Shown here: piece by piece, positions 7,457 through 15,713 of the stretch
Layout: every line of letters begins with the position of its first letter
How positions within the stretch are numbered: position 1 is the stretch's first letter
Assembly (NCBI GenBank): GCA_021372475.1
Contig: JAJFUJ010000092.1
Span: forward strand, 1 to 34,458
Direction: 5' to 3'
Length of the DNA: 34,458 nucleotides
Origin: Chloroflexota bacterium
Lineage (GTDB): Bacteria; Chloroflexota; Anaerolineae; UBA1429
The notes under the pieces: model-generated
Databases searched by the model: none
What the model was told of the DNA's origin: nothing
Seen by the model: only the letters and a program-made list of their open reading frames with translations
Program-made: the position numbers and the translations under genes

Positions 7457-8644
7457 ATGCATCGAAAGACGCGCCTCGACTTGCATAATAACCGGCGCTT
7501 GCTCGAATACGGTTCGTTTGGGATTGTGCTAGGTATTGCGCTGCTCTCCCTGGTGCGCTGTACCTTTGTTGAAAAAGCCCTGGACATACCCCAACAGGGT
7601 CAGGCGGCTTATCAAGCGCCAAGCGCGCAGCAACCTGCTATCTCAAGCCTGGCAAGCGCAACACGGGTGTATCTGCCGTTTATTAAAAACGATAAGCCGA
7701 TGTTCCTGCCTTGGGTGCCTAACGTGCTGCCAACCCCCACCCCGACTCCTACGCCAACGGCGACGCCTAGACCGGCTGGAGAACCGCCGCCGTATTCGAC
7801 TTCGTTTTATATGAGCACGACCGATTACGATTATCATTACCAACTGGGACAGACGGTCGGTCAGTCAGTTAGTTCGGCTCAGGACCTCATTATTTTCCTG
7901 GATTATGGGCAGCCCTGGTACGAAAACGGCGCCTACGGCACGGCTATCTTTGGCAGCCTTGACTTTCGTTCTACCAGCCAGATTATCGACGCGGTAAAAG
8001 GTTTTTGCCGCGGCTATTATCTGCGGGCTCCTTCAACTTCACATCTGACGTTGGCTATAGGCACCAGCAATTATGGCAGTACCCATGTTACCCGCGAGCA
8101 TGGCGCTGCCTGGGCGCAAATGGTCAAAACACTGAACGATTGGATTGCTTCCCCTCCCACTTGGGCTGACCGCATCAAGATAGCCGGCGCGATAGACGCA
8201 GAACCCGGCTGGAATGGTGCCCCGGTTACCAGAGCGTGGGTGGATGGTTATGATTCCGCCGCCAGTGGCAGCGTCTATTATAACTTTGGTAGTTGCGATA
8301 GCTGTCCTTTCGCAGGCTGCGAAACCTGCACGCCTTCCAGAGGTTGGACGTATGAGGATTTATGGTATATCTCTTGGGGAGTGCGTTCGGCATTCACCGT
8401 GCCCGAAATATACCTGGTTGGCGGTGAAAATGCAGACCAGTGGTACCGAGTTAGCCTCTATGGATATTCGGTACATGGTCAGGCGATACGCTTCGCGGGG
8501 GTTATGACACAGTACCAGTCGTGTCAGCAGCGAGGCTGCACTACCAATACGCCACCGCAGGGATGGCGGCAGTTGTATGATAAGGTAAATTCCAATCCGG
8601 CCACCGCTCTTGACATAAAATGGTTGACGGATATCAAGTGGTGA
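7457..8644 (+). CDS. Membrane-anchored extracytoplasmic protein of unknown function
   Basis: A 395-residue protein I cannot assign. Residues 18-35 are a hydrophobic anchor ending in LVRC (not a convincing lipobox), then a linker with a PTPTPTPT tract (92-106), then a 280-residue globular domain. This domain alternates short hydrophobic strands (LIIFLDYG, LTLAIGTSNY, IKIAGAIDAEPGW, WYISWG, EIYLVGG, IRFAGVM) with helices, a pattern compatible with a (beta/alpha)8 barrel; E249 in DAEPGW would be a candidate acidic residue. A cysteine-rich loop (C280, C283, C288, C291) and a second pair (C356, C361) could form disulphides outside the cell. The protein ends with a repeated DIKW. Start ATG has GGAGAG at 7445-7450. 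Confidence 0.72.
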   Translation: MHRKTRLDLHNNRRLLEYGSFGIVLGIALLSLVRCTFVEKALDIPQQGQAAYQAPSAQQPAISSLASATRVYLPFIKNDKPMFLPWVPNVLPTPTPTPTPTATPRPAGEPPPYSTSFYMSTTDYDYHYQLGQTVGQSVSSAQDLIIFLDYGQPWYENGAYGTAIFGSLDFRSTSQIIDAVKGFCRGYYLRAPSTSHLTLAIGTSNYGSTHVTREHGAAWAQMVKTLNDWIASPPTWADRIKIAGAIDAEPGWNGAPVTRAWVDGYDSAASGSVYYNFGSCDSCPFAGCETCTPSRGWTYEDLWYISWGVRSAFTVPEIYLVGGENADQWYRVSLYGYSVHGQAIRFAGVMTQYQSCQQRGCTTNTPPQGWRQLYDKVNSNPATALDIKWLTDIKW

Positions 8645-8651
8645 TGAAAAG

Positions 8652-9299
8652 ATGAAACCGCAAAATAAACATACGTTGCATGTGGTATTGTGGAGTTTAT
8701 TAGGTTTTGCGGGATTTATTGTCATCGCAATCGTAATTCCGCTCTGGATTCGGTCGCAGAGGACGAGCTCTCAACCTGGGCAGGCGTTGGATGCAGCGGA
8801 AATCGAGCGCAACGCTACCAAACTGGCAGTGCAGGCTACTGCAGAGGCGTTTCCCACCTCTGAAATTGGTATTCAAGGCATCAAACCGTTGAGCGCCGGC
8901 GAACTCACCGTCACGCCGGAAGCTACAGCTTATGCGCCGATTCAAGGCTCGGTGCAGGCGGGAGCGGGCGCTATCGTAGAGGTACAGCCTCCCTTCCCAA
9001 GCAGTGTGTACCGCATAACCAATGCCTGGTATTATGATAGTGAACAGGGTACTGAGCGCACCTTTGTCTGGGCCGGCTCGTACACCCGACAGGGCGAGGT
9101 TGAGCCCGGAATCGTGGTTATCCAGATATATAAACGCAGCGAGATGAATCAGGCTGCCGAGACAACCGTCTATGATGCCCCACAGGGGGTGGGGGCGCTC
9201 ACCGTAACCGGCGCTGAAGGAATGCGGCTTACCCTGCAAAGCGAGGAAGGGCAAACCCTCTATTTTGATCTGGCTGGCCGGCAGTTTATGCAGCCATGA
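8652..9299 (+). CDS. Membrane-anchored hypothetical protein
   Basis: A 215-residue protein with one N-terminal transmembrane segment (residues 10-33, VVLWSLLGFAGFIVIAIVIP) after a short basic cytoplasmic tail, then an Ala/Thr/Gln-rich spacer to about residue 105 and a C-terminal beta-rich domain (about 110-215) with strands such as VYRITNAWYYD, RTFVWAGSYTRQG and GIVVIQIYKR. I recognise no family. It starts 7 bases after the preceding gene, so both anchored proteins are probably made together and may act in the same envelope complex. After its stop at 9299, the space up to 9384 before the convergent gene contains a 7-bp inverted repeat (CTATTCG/CGAATAG) with a 27-nt loop but no T run. Confidence 0.7.
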   Translation: MKPQNKHTLHVVLWSLLGFAGFIVIAIVIPLWIRSQRTSSQPGQALDAAEIERNATKLAVQATAEAFPTSEIGIQGIKPLSAGELTVTPEATAYAPIQGSVQAGAGAIVEVQPPFPSSVYRITNAWYYDSEQGTERTFVWAGSYTRQGEVEPGIVVIQIYKRSEMNQAAETTVYDAPQGVGALTVTGAEGMRLTLQSEEGQTLYFDLAGRQFMQP

Positions 9300-9383
9300 C
9301 CGCGTATTAGAAAAGGGGTAGGCACAGCGCTAACTATTCGCTTGACCTGTCTGTACAGCCCTGCTACCGAATAGCTGGTTTCC

Positions 9384-11123
9384 TCACAACCATGTGACCA
9401 CGTAGGCATACGGCACAATCAAACTGGCTGGGTCAAGGTGCTGTTGAACATCAAGCGTGATGCCAGCTTGAGCAGCGGTCGTAGTGACTGTATAGCAGCG
9501 GCCCACCCAGGATATACCTGCCCAGATAGGCACGGATGGCAGCTCCCTGCATGGCGCGAGTTCGCCCGCACTAGTTCTTACGCTGATCGCTACCTGACGA
9601 TGGGCACAGCTCGCTGCCGGACGTTCCCCCTTGTTGGTCATCTCTTGCCCAAAGCGCTCAGGTAAGCCTGAGCCGGCCAGCTTCCACGGCGTTGCCTGGG
9701 GATGACTGCAAGCTTGGGCGTACACAAGGAGCTGTGTTCCTGGTTCCCACGAACCCTGGTAAGCTGCGGTCAACGTATCTGCGCTGGTCCATTCCCAAGT
9801 CAGGGGCAGTGGACGTATGCTGAGTGCCTGCGGGCTGTCATGGCAGGTTCCAAGCACACAGTTCTCGGAAGAATAAGTGCCCAGGCCGATGAGCGCCATC
9901 TGCTCGGGAAGCAGTTCTACGAGCAGTTGCTCAGCGCCCACCGCCAAGGGGAGGGCGAGCGCATCATCCGCATATAGCACCCGGGCGTTCCGCAACCCCG
10001 GCAGGCCAAGCCTGACCTGCTGCCGGCTGCATGAACCGTTCACCAGGTATACAAGCCCGGCCGCTGCTCCACCGGTCACGGTGCCATGCCAGGCGCTGAC
10101 GCCGGGCTCTCCGCCTAACAGCGCGGTGGTCAATCCATTTTGAAAGGCGCCAAAATACAGCGCCCGGGCGGCTGCCATAAAACGCGCCTCATCATCGCTC
10201 AGCAGCGCCGGGTCGCCATAGTAAATATCGCGCTGACCGCCGCGCGCCAGGCTGCCCAGATAGGTGCGTCTGAAGCCATGGCTCCCTTGATAAAACGCGG
10301 TGTTGCTGCTCCCCACCATGCAGCCGTGGTCGTCGATACGCTCAAAAGGGAATCCGTTCTGGCGCATCACCCAGACCTGATGGTCCTGGAAGATATCGAT
10401 CGAGCGGCGCAGGTCGGAACGCGGCAGGTCGCTTGGGCGCGGGTCGCCGGAATAGAGATAATCGCACACCTCGAGCCATGAAAGGTCAAACCCCTGCTTT
10501 AGCGGCAGCCCGATTGGGCTGCCGAGGTAGCCTGGCCAGCGTTCAAAGCCGTTATAAGCTATCACCGCAAGGTCCGGATACGCACGGCGCAGACGCCTCA
10601 GGATGTTGCGCAGGGTATCGCACGAGCGCGCATAGTTCTCCTCAGGGCACAAAGCCGAATCTGCCTTCTGCAGGTAGAAATTGGCAAAGTCTAGCTTGAA
10701 AAGCCGTACGCCCCAGGTTTCGATAGCGTATCGCCAGGCGGCTTCCAATCCATCGGCATAAGGCCCTTCTGCCAGGCTGTGGCCTCGTCCTTTGGCGGAG
10801 AGGCTGCCGCGCCACTCGGGAGGATTGAGCCAGCTAGCATTGACGTCATACCACAGACCAGGGGTCATACCAAGTGCAGCGATGCGCTCATGAGCGCGCT
10901 CAAAGCCGTCGGGCCAGTGAGGTTTCTTGAAGGCGGTATACGGGGCTGCAGGCTCGAACCAGAAAGCGTCCAACAGATAGTAATCGAACCGCAGCCCCAA
11001 TTCCCGCTGCCAGCGTTCAAGCACGGCGAGAGCCCGCAGGGTCATGGCTTCGTCCAGTTCGATAGCATCGCCCAGCTCATCATGCATCGCCCAATCACAA
11101 TAAATCGAAAATGGTCTGCGCAT
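9384..11123 (-). CDS. GH36-like alpha-galactosidase-type glycoside hydrolase (clan GH-D)
   Basis: A 579-residue TIM-barrel glycosidase without signal peptide. Strand-end motifs fit clan GH-D: FDYYLLDAFWFE early, then GMTPGLWYDV, and FKLDFANFY, whose aspartate (D145 counting from this start) corresponds to the family nucleophile in KxD. VCDYLYSGDPRPSD further on probably carries the acid/base. Residues about 330-579 form C-terminal beta domains. GH36 members release alpha-galactose from raffinose- or galactomannan-type sugars, but several other specificities exist, so substrate is open. The frame also contains an ATG four codons upstream (11135); I choose 11123 because GAGGG lies 7-8 bases before it. 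It follows the UroD-like gene by 20 bases on the same strand. Confidence 0.72.
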   Translation of the reverse strand: MRRPFSIYCDWAMHDELGDAIELDEAMTLRALAVLERWQRELGLRFDYYLLDAFWFEPAAPYTAFKKPHWPDGFERAHERIAALGMTPGLWYDVNASWLNPPEWRGSLSAKGRGHSLAEGPYADGLEAAWRYAIETWGVRLFKLDFANFYLQKADSALCPEENYARSCDTLRNILRRLRRAYPDLAVIAYNGFERWPGYLGSPIGLPLKQGFDLSWLEVCDYLYSGDPRPSDLPRSDLRRSIDIFQDHQVWVMRQNGFPFERIDDHGCMVGSSNTAFYQGSHGFRRTYLGSLARGGQRDIYYGDPALLSDDEARFMAAARALYFGAFQNGLTTALLGGEPGVSAWHGTVTGGAAAGLVYLVNGSCSRQQVRLGLPGLRNARVLYADDALALPLAVGAEQLLVELLPEQMALIGLGTYSSENCVLGTCHDSPQALSIRPLPLTWEWTSADTLTAAYQGSWEPGTQLLVYAQACSHPQATPWKLAGSGLPERFGQEMTNKGERPAASCAHRQVAISVRTSAGELAPCRELPSVPIWAGISWVGRCYTVTTTAAQAGITLDVQQHLDPASLIVPYAYVVTWL

Positions 11124-11143
11124 CGTTTCCCTCATATAAAGAG

Positions 11144-12181
11144 CTAGTAGCAGAAATCCTCCATCGCTTCCATGCAGGCCGCGATGTTGGCCAGGGGGAT
11201 ATCCGCCCCGTAGAATTGGGCCAGCACCATCAATCCGCCTTCGGGCAATGCCAGTGTATCGACAACCATATGCACCTGCTCGCGCATCTCAGCCGGCGTC
11301 ATAAAGGGAAAGCCCTGGCGGTCCAGATCAAGGTTTATGCACAGCCGGCCGCGATAAGCCTGTTTGATACCCTCCAGGCTGTTGGCGCGCAACTGCGGGT
11401 CGTGAACGGATACACCGCACTCGAGCAAGTCGTCCACAATATCCAGCAGACGGCCGTCGGAGGAAAGGCTGACGTGCACACCGGCCTGGCGGCAGGTTTG
11501 GAACAACGTCGTAAACATCGGCTTGATATAGGTACGAAAGCTGCCGGGGCTGATCATCAGCCCTCGCTGCGTGCCGATATCCGTATGAAAGCTGATGGCA
11601 TCGACGCCGATACCCAGCCAGAGCTGGATGAGCTCGAGCTCATGAGCAGTGAGTATGTCGATCAACCTAGTCAGCTCGGGCGGTTCCTCGGCAAAATCGA
11701 GCATTAGGTTTTCAAAGCCGCGCAGCGCATATAAGCGGTCAAACAGGCGTTCACCGCTGCCGTTGCGCAGTTTACCTCGGCTCGCTTGTTCAGCCATATA
11801 GATGCGCATCTCTTCCCAATCAACTTCGCCACGCTCCAGATAGTGCTGTGGGTCTGGAGGCCTCCACGTATCGAGCGCGCGCCAATCTGCGAGGGGGTGC
11901 CCGACTACCTGGCCTTCGAGGCCTTCCTGGATGTTGTGCCAGACACACCCCCAGTTATCACGGTAATATTCACCCAGATGATACGCCGGGGGCATGCAAT
12001 CATAATCCTGATGGCCGGGGGTGTAATCAGGGAATAAAAGCGGGTGTTCGAGTATGAGTCGTTCTAGGTCCTGGCGATAGAGTTTGAACAAAATGGGCGC
12101 CAAGCCGACATAACAGGGAATCCATTCGGGGTAACGAAACTCGACGGTTCGCAGCCAGTTTTCGCGAGAAGATATAGCCAT
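11144..12181 (-). CDS. UroD-superfamily protein (MtaA/CmuA-like, not haem-type)
   Basis: A 345-residue protein of the uroporphyrinogen decarboxylase superfamily. The (beta/alpha)8 pattern is visible in MLDFAEEPPELTRLIDILTAH, GVDAISFHTDIGTQRGLMISP, VHVSLSSDGRLLDIVDDLLECGVSVHDPQ and LCINLDLDRQG. The true haem enzyme's N-terminal arginine motif is not seen, and the gene sits with a glycosidase, so a haem role is unlikely. Related proteins MtaA and CmuA transfer methyl groups to or from corrinoid or thiol cofactors using zinc; the Zn His/Cys pair is less evident here (VHVSLSSDG in place of HxC). Function therefore is unproven. It is first in a two-gene operon with the GH36-like gene. Confidence 0.78.
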   Translation of the reverse strand: MAISSRENWLRTVEFRYPEWIPCYVGLAPILFKLYRQDLERLILEHPLLFPDYTPGHQDYDCMPPAYHLGEYYRDNWGCVWHNIQEGLEGQVVGHPLADWRALDTWRPPDPQHYLERGEVDWEEMRIYMAEQASRGKLRNGSGERLFDRLYALRGFENLMLDFAEEPPELTRLIDILTAHELELIQLWLGIGVDAISFHTDIGTQRGLMISPGSFRTYIKPMFTTLFQTCRQAGVHVSLSSDGRLLDIVDDLLECGVSVHDPQLRANSLEGIKQAYRGRLCINLDLDRQGFPFMTPAEMREQVHMVVDTLALPEGGLMVLAQFYGADIPLANIAACMEAMEDFCY

Positions 12182-12207
12182 TTAGACCATCCTGCGTCGT
12201 TTGCCAG

Positions 12208-12236
12208 ATATTGGCACGTGTCTCGCATCGTGTCAA
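12208..12236 (-). promoter_or_regulatory. Promoter of the UroD-like/GH36-like operon
   Basis: Minus strand: consensus TTGACA (12236-12231), 17-base spacer, then CAATAT (12213-12208), a weak -10. The predicted start is about 20 bases before the ATG at 12181. Confidence 0.45.
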
Positions 12237-12242
12237 GAATTT

Positions 12243-12270
12243 TTGCAGTAAATGGCCGATAAGGTATGAT
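12243..12270 (+). promoter_or_regulatory. Possible promoter of the C39-like peptidase gene
   Basis: TTGCAG (12243-12248), 16-base spacer, TATGAT (12265-12270). It would leave a leader of about 115-120 bases before the coding region. It overlaps little with the divergent minus-strand promoter next to it. Confidence 0.45.
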
Positions 12271-12395
12271 AACAAGCGCAGGTGCACGAAATTGTATATC
12301 CCATTTAGTCCTGATGCGCCTGTGTACGCTAACCATTGAATGAGCTGCAGCAGTGTGCGGATGAACCTGGACGATGCAACCTGCTGGCTTGATGT

Positions 12396-13337
12396 GTGAG
12401 TGAAATGCTGGATTATCTCGATAATGATCGCCAAAGAAAGCGTCCCACATCGCTGCGCGTGAGCGGCGCGATTGTGCTGGTGCTCGCGCTGGTGATGGGC
12501 GTAGCTTATGTGCTGCGTTATGGATTTCCTACTTTTAACAACGCGCCTGTCCAGGCCCAGGTGCCCACACCCGAACCTACCATCCTGCCTACCCCTACGC
12601 CGCGGCCCGGCGAGTTTGTGCTCAATCCCAGCGACCTGATTTTACCCACCAACGGCCAGTTTGCGGCCACCGGAACACAGCTCCTCTACCGCAGATGGCT
12701 TCGTCAGGTGCCCATGCCAACGCTCAAAGAACATATCTATAACTGGACCCTGCAGCATCACACAGAGTATGCGCAAAAATACTATCTGAGCTGTGAAGCG
12801 GCAGTTATTCGCATGACTTTGGCGCCATTGGGAATCCATCTGACCGAGGACCAGATATTATCCGAGATACCGTTTAGCCCGGATGACCCTGAGAAAGGAC
12901 TAGTCATCACAGATATCGATGGCTCGACATATAACGAGGACGGCTCAATCAACTGGGGCAATTATGGAGCGCATGCGCCCGTTGTTGCCAGCATGCTGGA
13001 GTGGTACCTGGCTCAATATGGCCTGGATGACCTCATCAGCGTGGAGATCCAAGCGCTGGACGATGCTGAGTTGGCCGCCACCATTAATTCTGATCCCGAC
13101 CTGATTGGCGCAATAATCTGGGTAGCGCGCGGCCCGGATGGCGGATTACCTCCCACCAATGAGATAGGGCAGGTGCTGGGGGAACACGTCCAATGGGTTT
13201 CGCCTATATTAGATGAAGAGGGCAACCTGGTTATCTTTGATGTCTGGCCCTGGCCCGACCAACCGTTTCACAATGCGACAACCTTGAACCGCCAACTATT
13301 CCAATACCGCACAATTTTGGTTAGACGTGTCAACTAG
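12396..13337 (+). CDS. Membrane-anchored C39-like cysteine peptidase domain protein
   Basis: A 313-residue protein with a cytoplasmic charged tail (1-20), a transmembrane helix (about 22-40), a short Pro/Thr linker (57-71) and an extracytoplasmic domain resembling the peptidase C39-like family 2. C133 in KYYLSCEAAVIRMTL is the expected nucleophile at the start of a helix, H264 in GEHVQWVSPI the catalytic histidine, and D282 in VIFDVWPWPD the third residue, in the family order Cys-His-Asp. Family members cleave peptides such as leader sequences or wall cross-links; the target here is unknown. The start is uncertain: GTG 12396 and ATG 12405 are in frame and neither has a good ribosome-binding site. 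Confidence 0.78.
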   Translation: MSEMLDYLDNDRQRKRPTSLRVSGAIVLVLALVMGVAYVLRYGFPTFNNAPVQAQVPTPEPTILPTPTPRPGEFVLNPSDLILPTNGQFAATGTQLLYRRWLRQVPMPTLKEHIYNWTLQHHTEYAQKYYLSCEAAVIRMTLAPLGIHLTEDQILSEIPFSPDDPEKGLVITDIDGSTYNEDGSINWGNYGAHAPVVASMLEWYLAQYGLDDLISVEIQALDDAELAATINSDPDLIGAIIWVARGPDGGLPPTNEIGQVLGEHVQWVSPILDEEGNLVIFDVWPWPDQPFHNATTLNRQLFQYRTILVRRVN

Positions 13338-13413
13338 CGCTCGCTGTTTGGGCCGTGCACACCAGCGGCTCAGTGATACCCCACACAAAGAGCGCTTGAG
13401 CCAACCAGGTAAT

Positions 13414-13442
13414 TTGGTACAGTGTCTCCCGTGTGATAATAT
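13414..13442 (+). promoter_or_regulatory. Probable promoter of the topoisomerase gene
   Basis: TTGGTA (13414-13419), 17-base spacer, TAATAT (13437-13442), giving a leader of roughly 30 bases to ATG 13479. No obvious terminator separates it from the peptidase gene, so read-through is also possible. Confidence 0.5.
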
Positions 13443-13478
13443 ATTCCTTTGCTTGCCACTAAAATACAGGAACCAGAC

Positions 13479-15698
13479 ATGTATCAACTTATCCATCGTG
13501 GGATTATCGTGCCGGCGGCGCCCGCACCTCTCGGGTTGAGGATTATCATCAACGGGGTAGTTATCCTACTCACCCCCCATCAGGAAGAGATGGCGATGGC
13601 CTGGGTTCGGAAGCTGGGCACGCCTTACGCTGATGACCCGGTCTTCCAGACAAATTTTCTGCATGACTTTCTGCCCAGCCTGCAACTCACAGCGCCCGCG
13701 GCGATTGGTGAGATCGACTTTAGCGCTCTGGAAAAGGTCGTGGCCGAAGAGCGCCATCAGAAAAGCCGATTGACCCAGGAACAACGCAAGGCGCTGGCTG
13801 CTGAACGTAAAGCCAACCGTGAAGCTCTCAAAGCTGAGTATGGATATGCTATCGTCGATGGCCAGCGCGTGGAGCTGGGCAACTATATGGCGGAGCCATC
13901 GGGCTTATTCATGGGGCGCGGGCAGCATCCGCTGCGTGGCCGTTGGAAGCAGGGTGCTGCTGAAGAAGATATTACCTTGAACCTGAGTCCGGATGCCCCC
14001 CGGCCAGCGGGCAATTGGCGCGAGATAGTCTGGCAGCCCGAGTCATTATGGGTGGCACGCTGGGATGACAAACTATCCGGCAAGACCAAGTATGTGTGGC
14101 TGGCCGATACGACGCCCGCCAAGCAGACGCGCGAAGCGGCGAAATTCGACAAGGCGCGCCGTTTGCAGGCCGAGATTGACTCGGTGAGGGCGGCCATTCA
14201 ACAGGGGTTGGCCGACCCGCGGCCGCGCACGCGCATGCTGGCCACCGCCTGTTACCTGATCGATGCGCTGTGCCTGCGCGTCGGCGACGAAAAAGATCCT
14301 GATGAAGCCGATACAGTGGGCGCTACAACCCTGCGTCCAGAGCATATCAAGTTCCTGGCCAATGGCAAGGTAGAGTTTCACTTTCTGGGTAAAGATTCAG
14401 TCGAGTGGAAAAAGAAGATCGTGTTGCCGGAATTGGTCAGGGCTAACCTGGAGGAGCTTGTGCGCGATGCGCGTCCGTCTTCTACAGCAACCGGCGTTGC
14501 CCGCGACCTGCCGCAGCTTTTCCCTGATATCGGCAGCGACCATGTTAACCGTTATCTGTCGAGTATCCTGCCGGGCCTCACGGCCAAAGTTTTTCGCACC
14601 TATCGGGCTACCAGCGCCGTGCACGATGCTCTGGAATACTCGGGCGTCACGGAGTCAAGTCCAGAATATGCAAAATGGCAGGCGGTCGCTGAGGCCAACT
14701 TGAAGGCCGCCGAACTGTGCAACCATACTAAAAAGGCCGGCGTGAACTGGTCGAGCGCACAGCGCACCTACAATGAGCGCCTGGAGAAAGCGCAAAATCG
14801 CCAGCAAGCAGCGAAACAAGCTCAAGAACAGGCGCAGGCAGAGCTGCAGTCTTTACGCGAGCAGGTGCAACAGGCTGTTGGCGAGCCCGCCGATGAAAAA
14901 ACTGCCAAAAAACTGAAAAGGTTAAAAACCAAAAGTGAGCACACAAAAACCAAAGTCAAGAATCTAGCTGAGCGTGTCGAACGGGCTTCGCTGGCGGTGG
15001 GTAAAATCAAGTCGCAGATGGCGATTGCCAAACAGAAACGCACCTGGAACCTAGGAACAAGCCTCAAGTCGTACATCGACCCGCGGGTATTTCACAGTTG
15101 GGGCGAACAAGTAGATTATGATGTCATCGGACGATATTATCCAACGATTCTACAGCGCAAGTTCGCTTGGGTGCGTTTAGGCGGCTCCAACGCGACGCGC
15201 TCAACAGGCCAGTCTATTCTGGTGCGCACATGCCTGCACGCGGATGTTCCCCAAGTGGCTCAGCTATTTTGGGTGGCAGCCAACCAGCAGCCTGCTTGCA
15301 TACTGCCGTCAGACCCAGCGGAGATTGCGCAGCAGTATCTGCCGGCGCTGGGAAAACCTTGGTGTGAAGCGGTGATCGCTTTTGGGGATAAAAGTGATGT
15401 GACCGGCTTTGCGGTAATTGGCCCCGAACACGAGGATGGCAAAATCATACATCTGGATGTTTTCGGCCTGGCCAAACCCGGAGAAGCGACGGCTGCGACC
15501 GCAGAGGCGCTAGCAGAGGAGCTCCAGCTTCGGTTCCGCACGTATCAGGCGCATAATCCCAAGAAAGAGTATGACCTGCAGCCCCGTACACCGGATTGGC
15601 CGCAGTGCTCTCCGGAGCTGGCTGAGGCTCTGGGCTTTGCGACCGAAGAGGATGAAACAGACGGAATATCCATCGAGATGGTGGGAGAAGGCGACTAA
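13479..15698 (+). CDS. Eukaryote-type DNA topoisomerase IB with C-terminal extension
   Basis: A 739-residue enzyme that relaxes supercoils by cutting one strand and holding the 3' end on a tyrosine. It matches the full eukaryotic core as I recall it from human TOP1, not just the short poxvirus-like bacterial type. The N-terminal core begins at HRGIIVPAAP, near the start of this frame. EPSGLFMGRGQHP (about 139-151), EEDITLN and KYVWLA mark the DNA clamp. All catalytic residues are present: R267 in LCLRVGDEK, K305 in FLGKDSVEW, R373 in KVFRTYRA, H416 in LCNHTKKA and Y532 in SLKSYIDPR. A Lys/Gln-rich coiled-coil linker (about 425-520) separates H416 from Y532, as in eukaryotes. About 160 residues follow the catalytic domain. 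ATG 13479 has AGGA 7 bases upstream; an in-frame TTG lies at 13449. Confidence 0.93.
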   Translation: MYQLIHRGIIVPAAPAPLGLRIIINGVVILLTPHQEEMAMAWVRKLGTPYADDPVFQTNFLHDFLPSLQLTAPAAIGEIDFSALEKVVAEERHQKSRLTQEQRKALAAERKANREALKAEYGYAIVDGQRVELGNYMAEPSGLFMGRGQHPLRGRWKQGAAEEDITLNLSPDAPRPAGNWREIVWQPESLWVARWDDKLSGKTKYVWLADTTPAKQTREAAKFDKARRLQAEIDSVRAAIQQGLADPRPRTRMLATACYLIDALCLRVGDEKDPDEADTVGATTLRPEHIKFLANGKVEFHFLGKDSVEWKKKIVLPELVRANLEELVRDARPSSTATGVARDLPQLFPDIGSDHVNRYLSSILPGLTAKVFRTYRATSAVHDALEYSGVTESSPEYAKWQAVAEANLKAAELCNHTKKAGVNWSSAQRTYNERLEKAQNRQQAAKQAQEQAQAELQSLREQVQQAVGEPADEKTAKKLKRLKTKSEHTKTKVKNLAERVERASLAVGKIKSQMAIAKQKRTWNLGTSLKSYIDPRVFHSWGEQVDYDVIGRYYPTILQRKFAWVRLGGSNATRSTGQSILVRTCLHADVPQVAQLFWVAANQQPACILPSDPAEIAQQYLPALGKPWCEAVIAFGDKSDVTGFAVIGPEHEDGKIIHLDVFGLAKPGEATAATAEALAEELQLRFRTYQAHNPKKEYDLQPRTPDWPQCSPELAEALGFATEEDETDGISIEMVGEGD

Positions 15699-15713
15699 AC
15701 GCCTATCAGTTAC

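Noticed and set aside
7727-7774. Tandem CCNACN repeats
   Set aside because: They encode the Pro/Thr linker of an anchored protein, so the repetition is explained by protein composition rather than being a separate DNA repeat.
9300-9383. CTATTCG/CGAATAG inverted repeat between convergent genes as a terminator
   Set aside because: 27-base loop and no T run on either strand.
11124-11135. Start of the GH36-like gene at ATG 11135
   Set aside because: No ribosome-binding site there, while ATG 11123 has GAGGG at a suitable distance.
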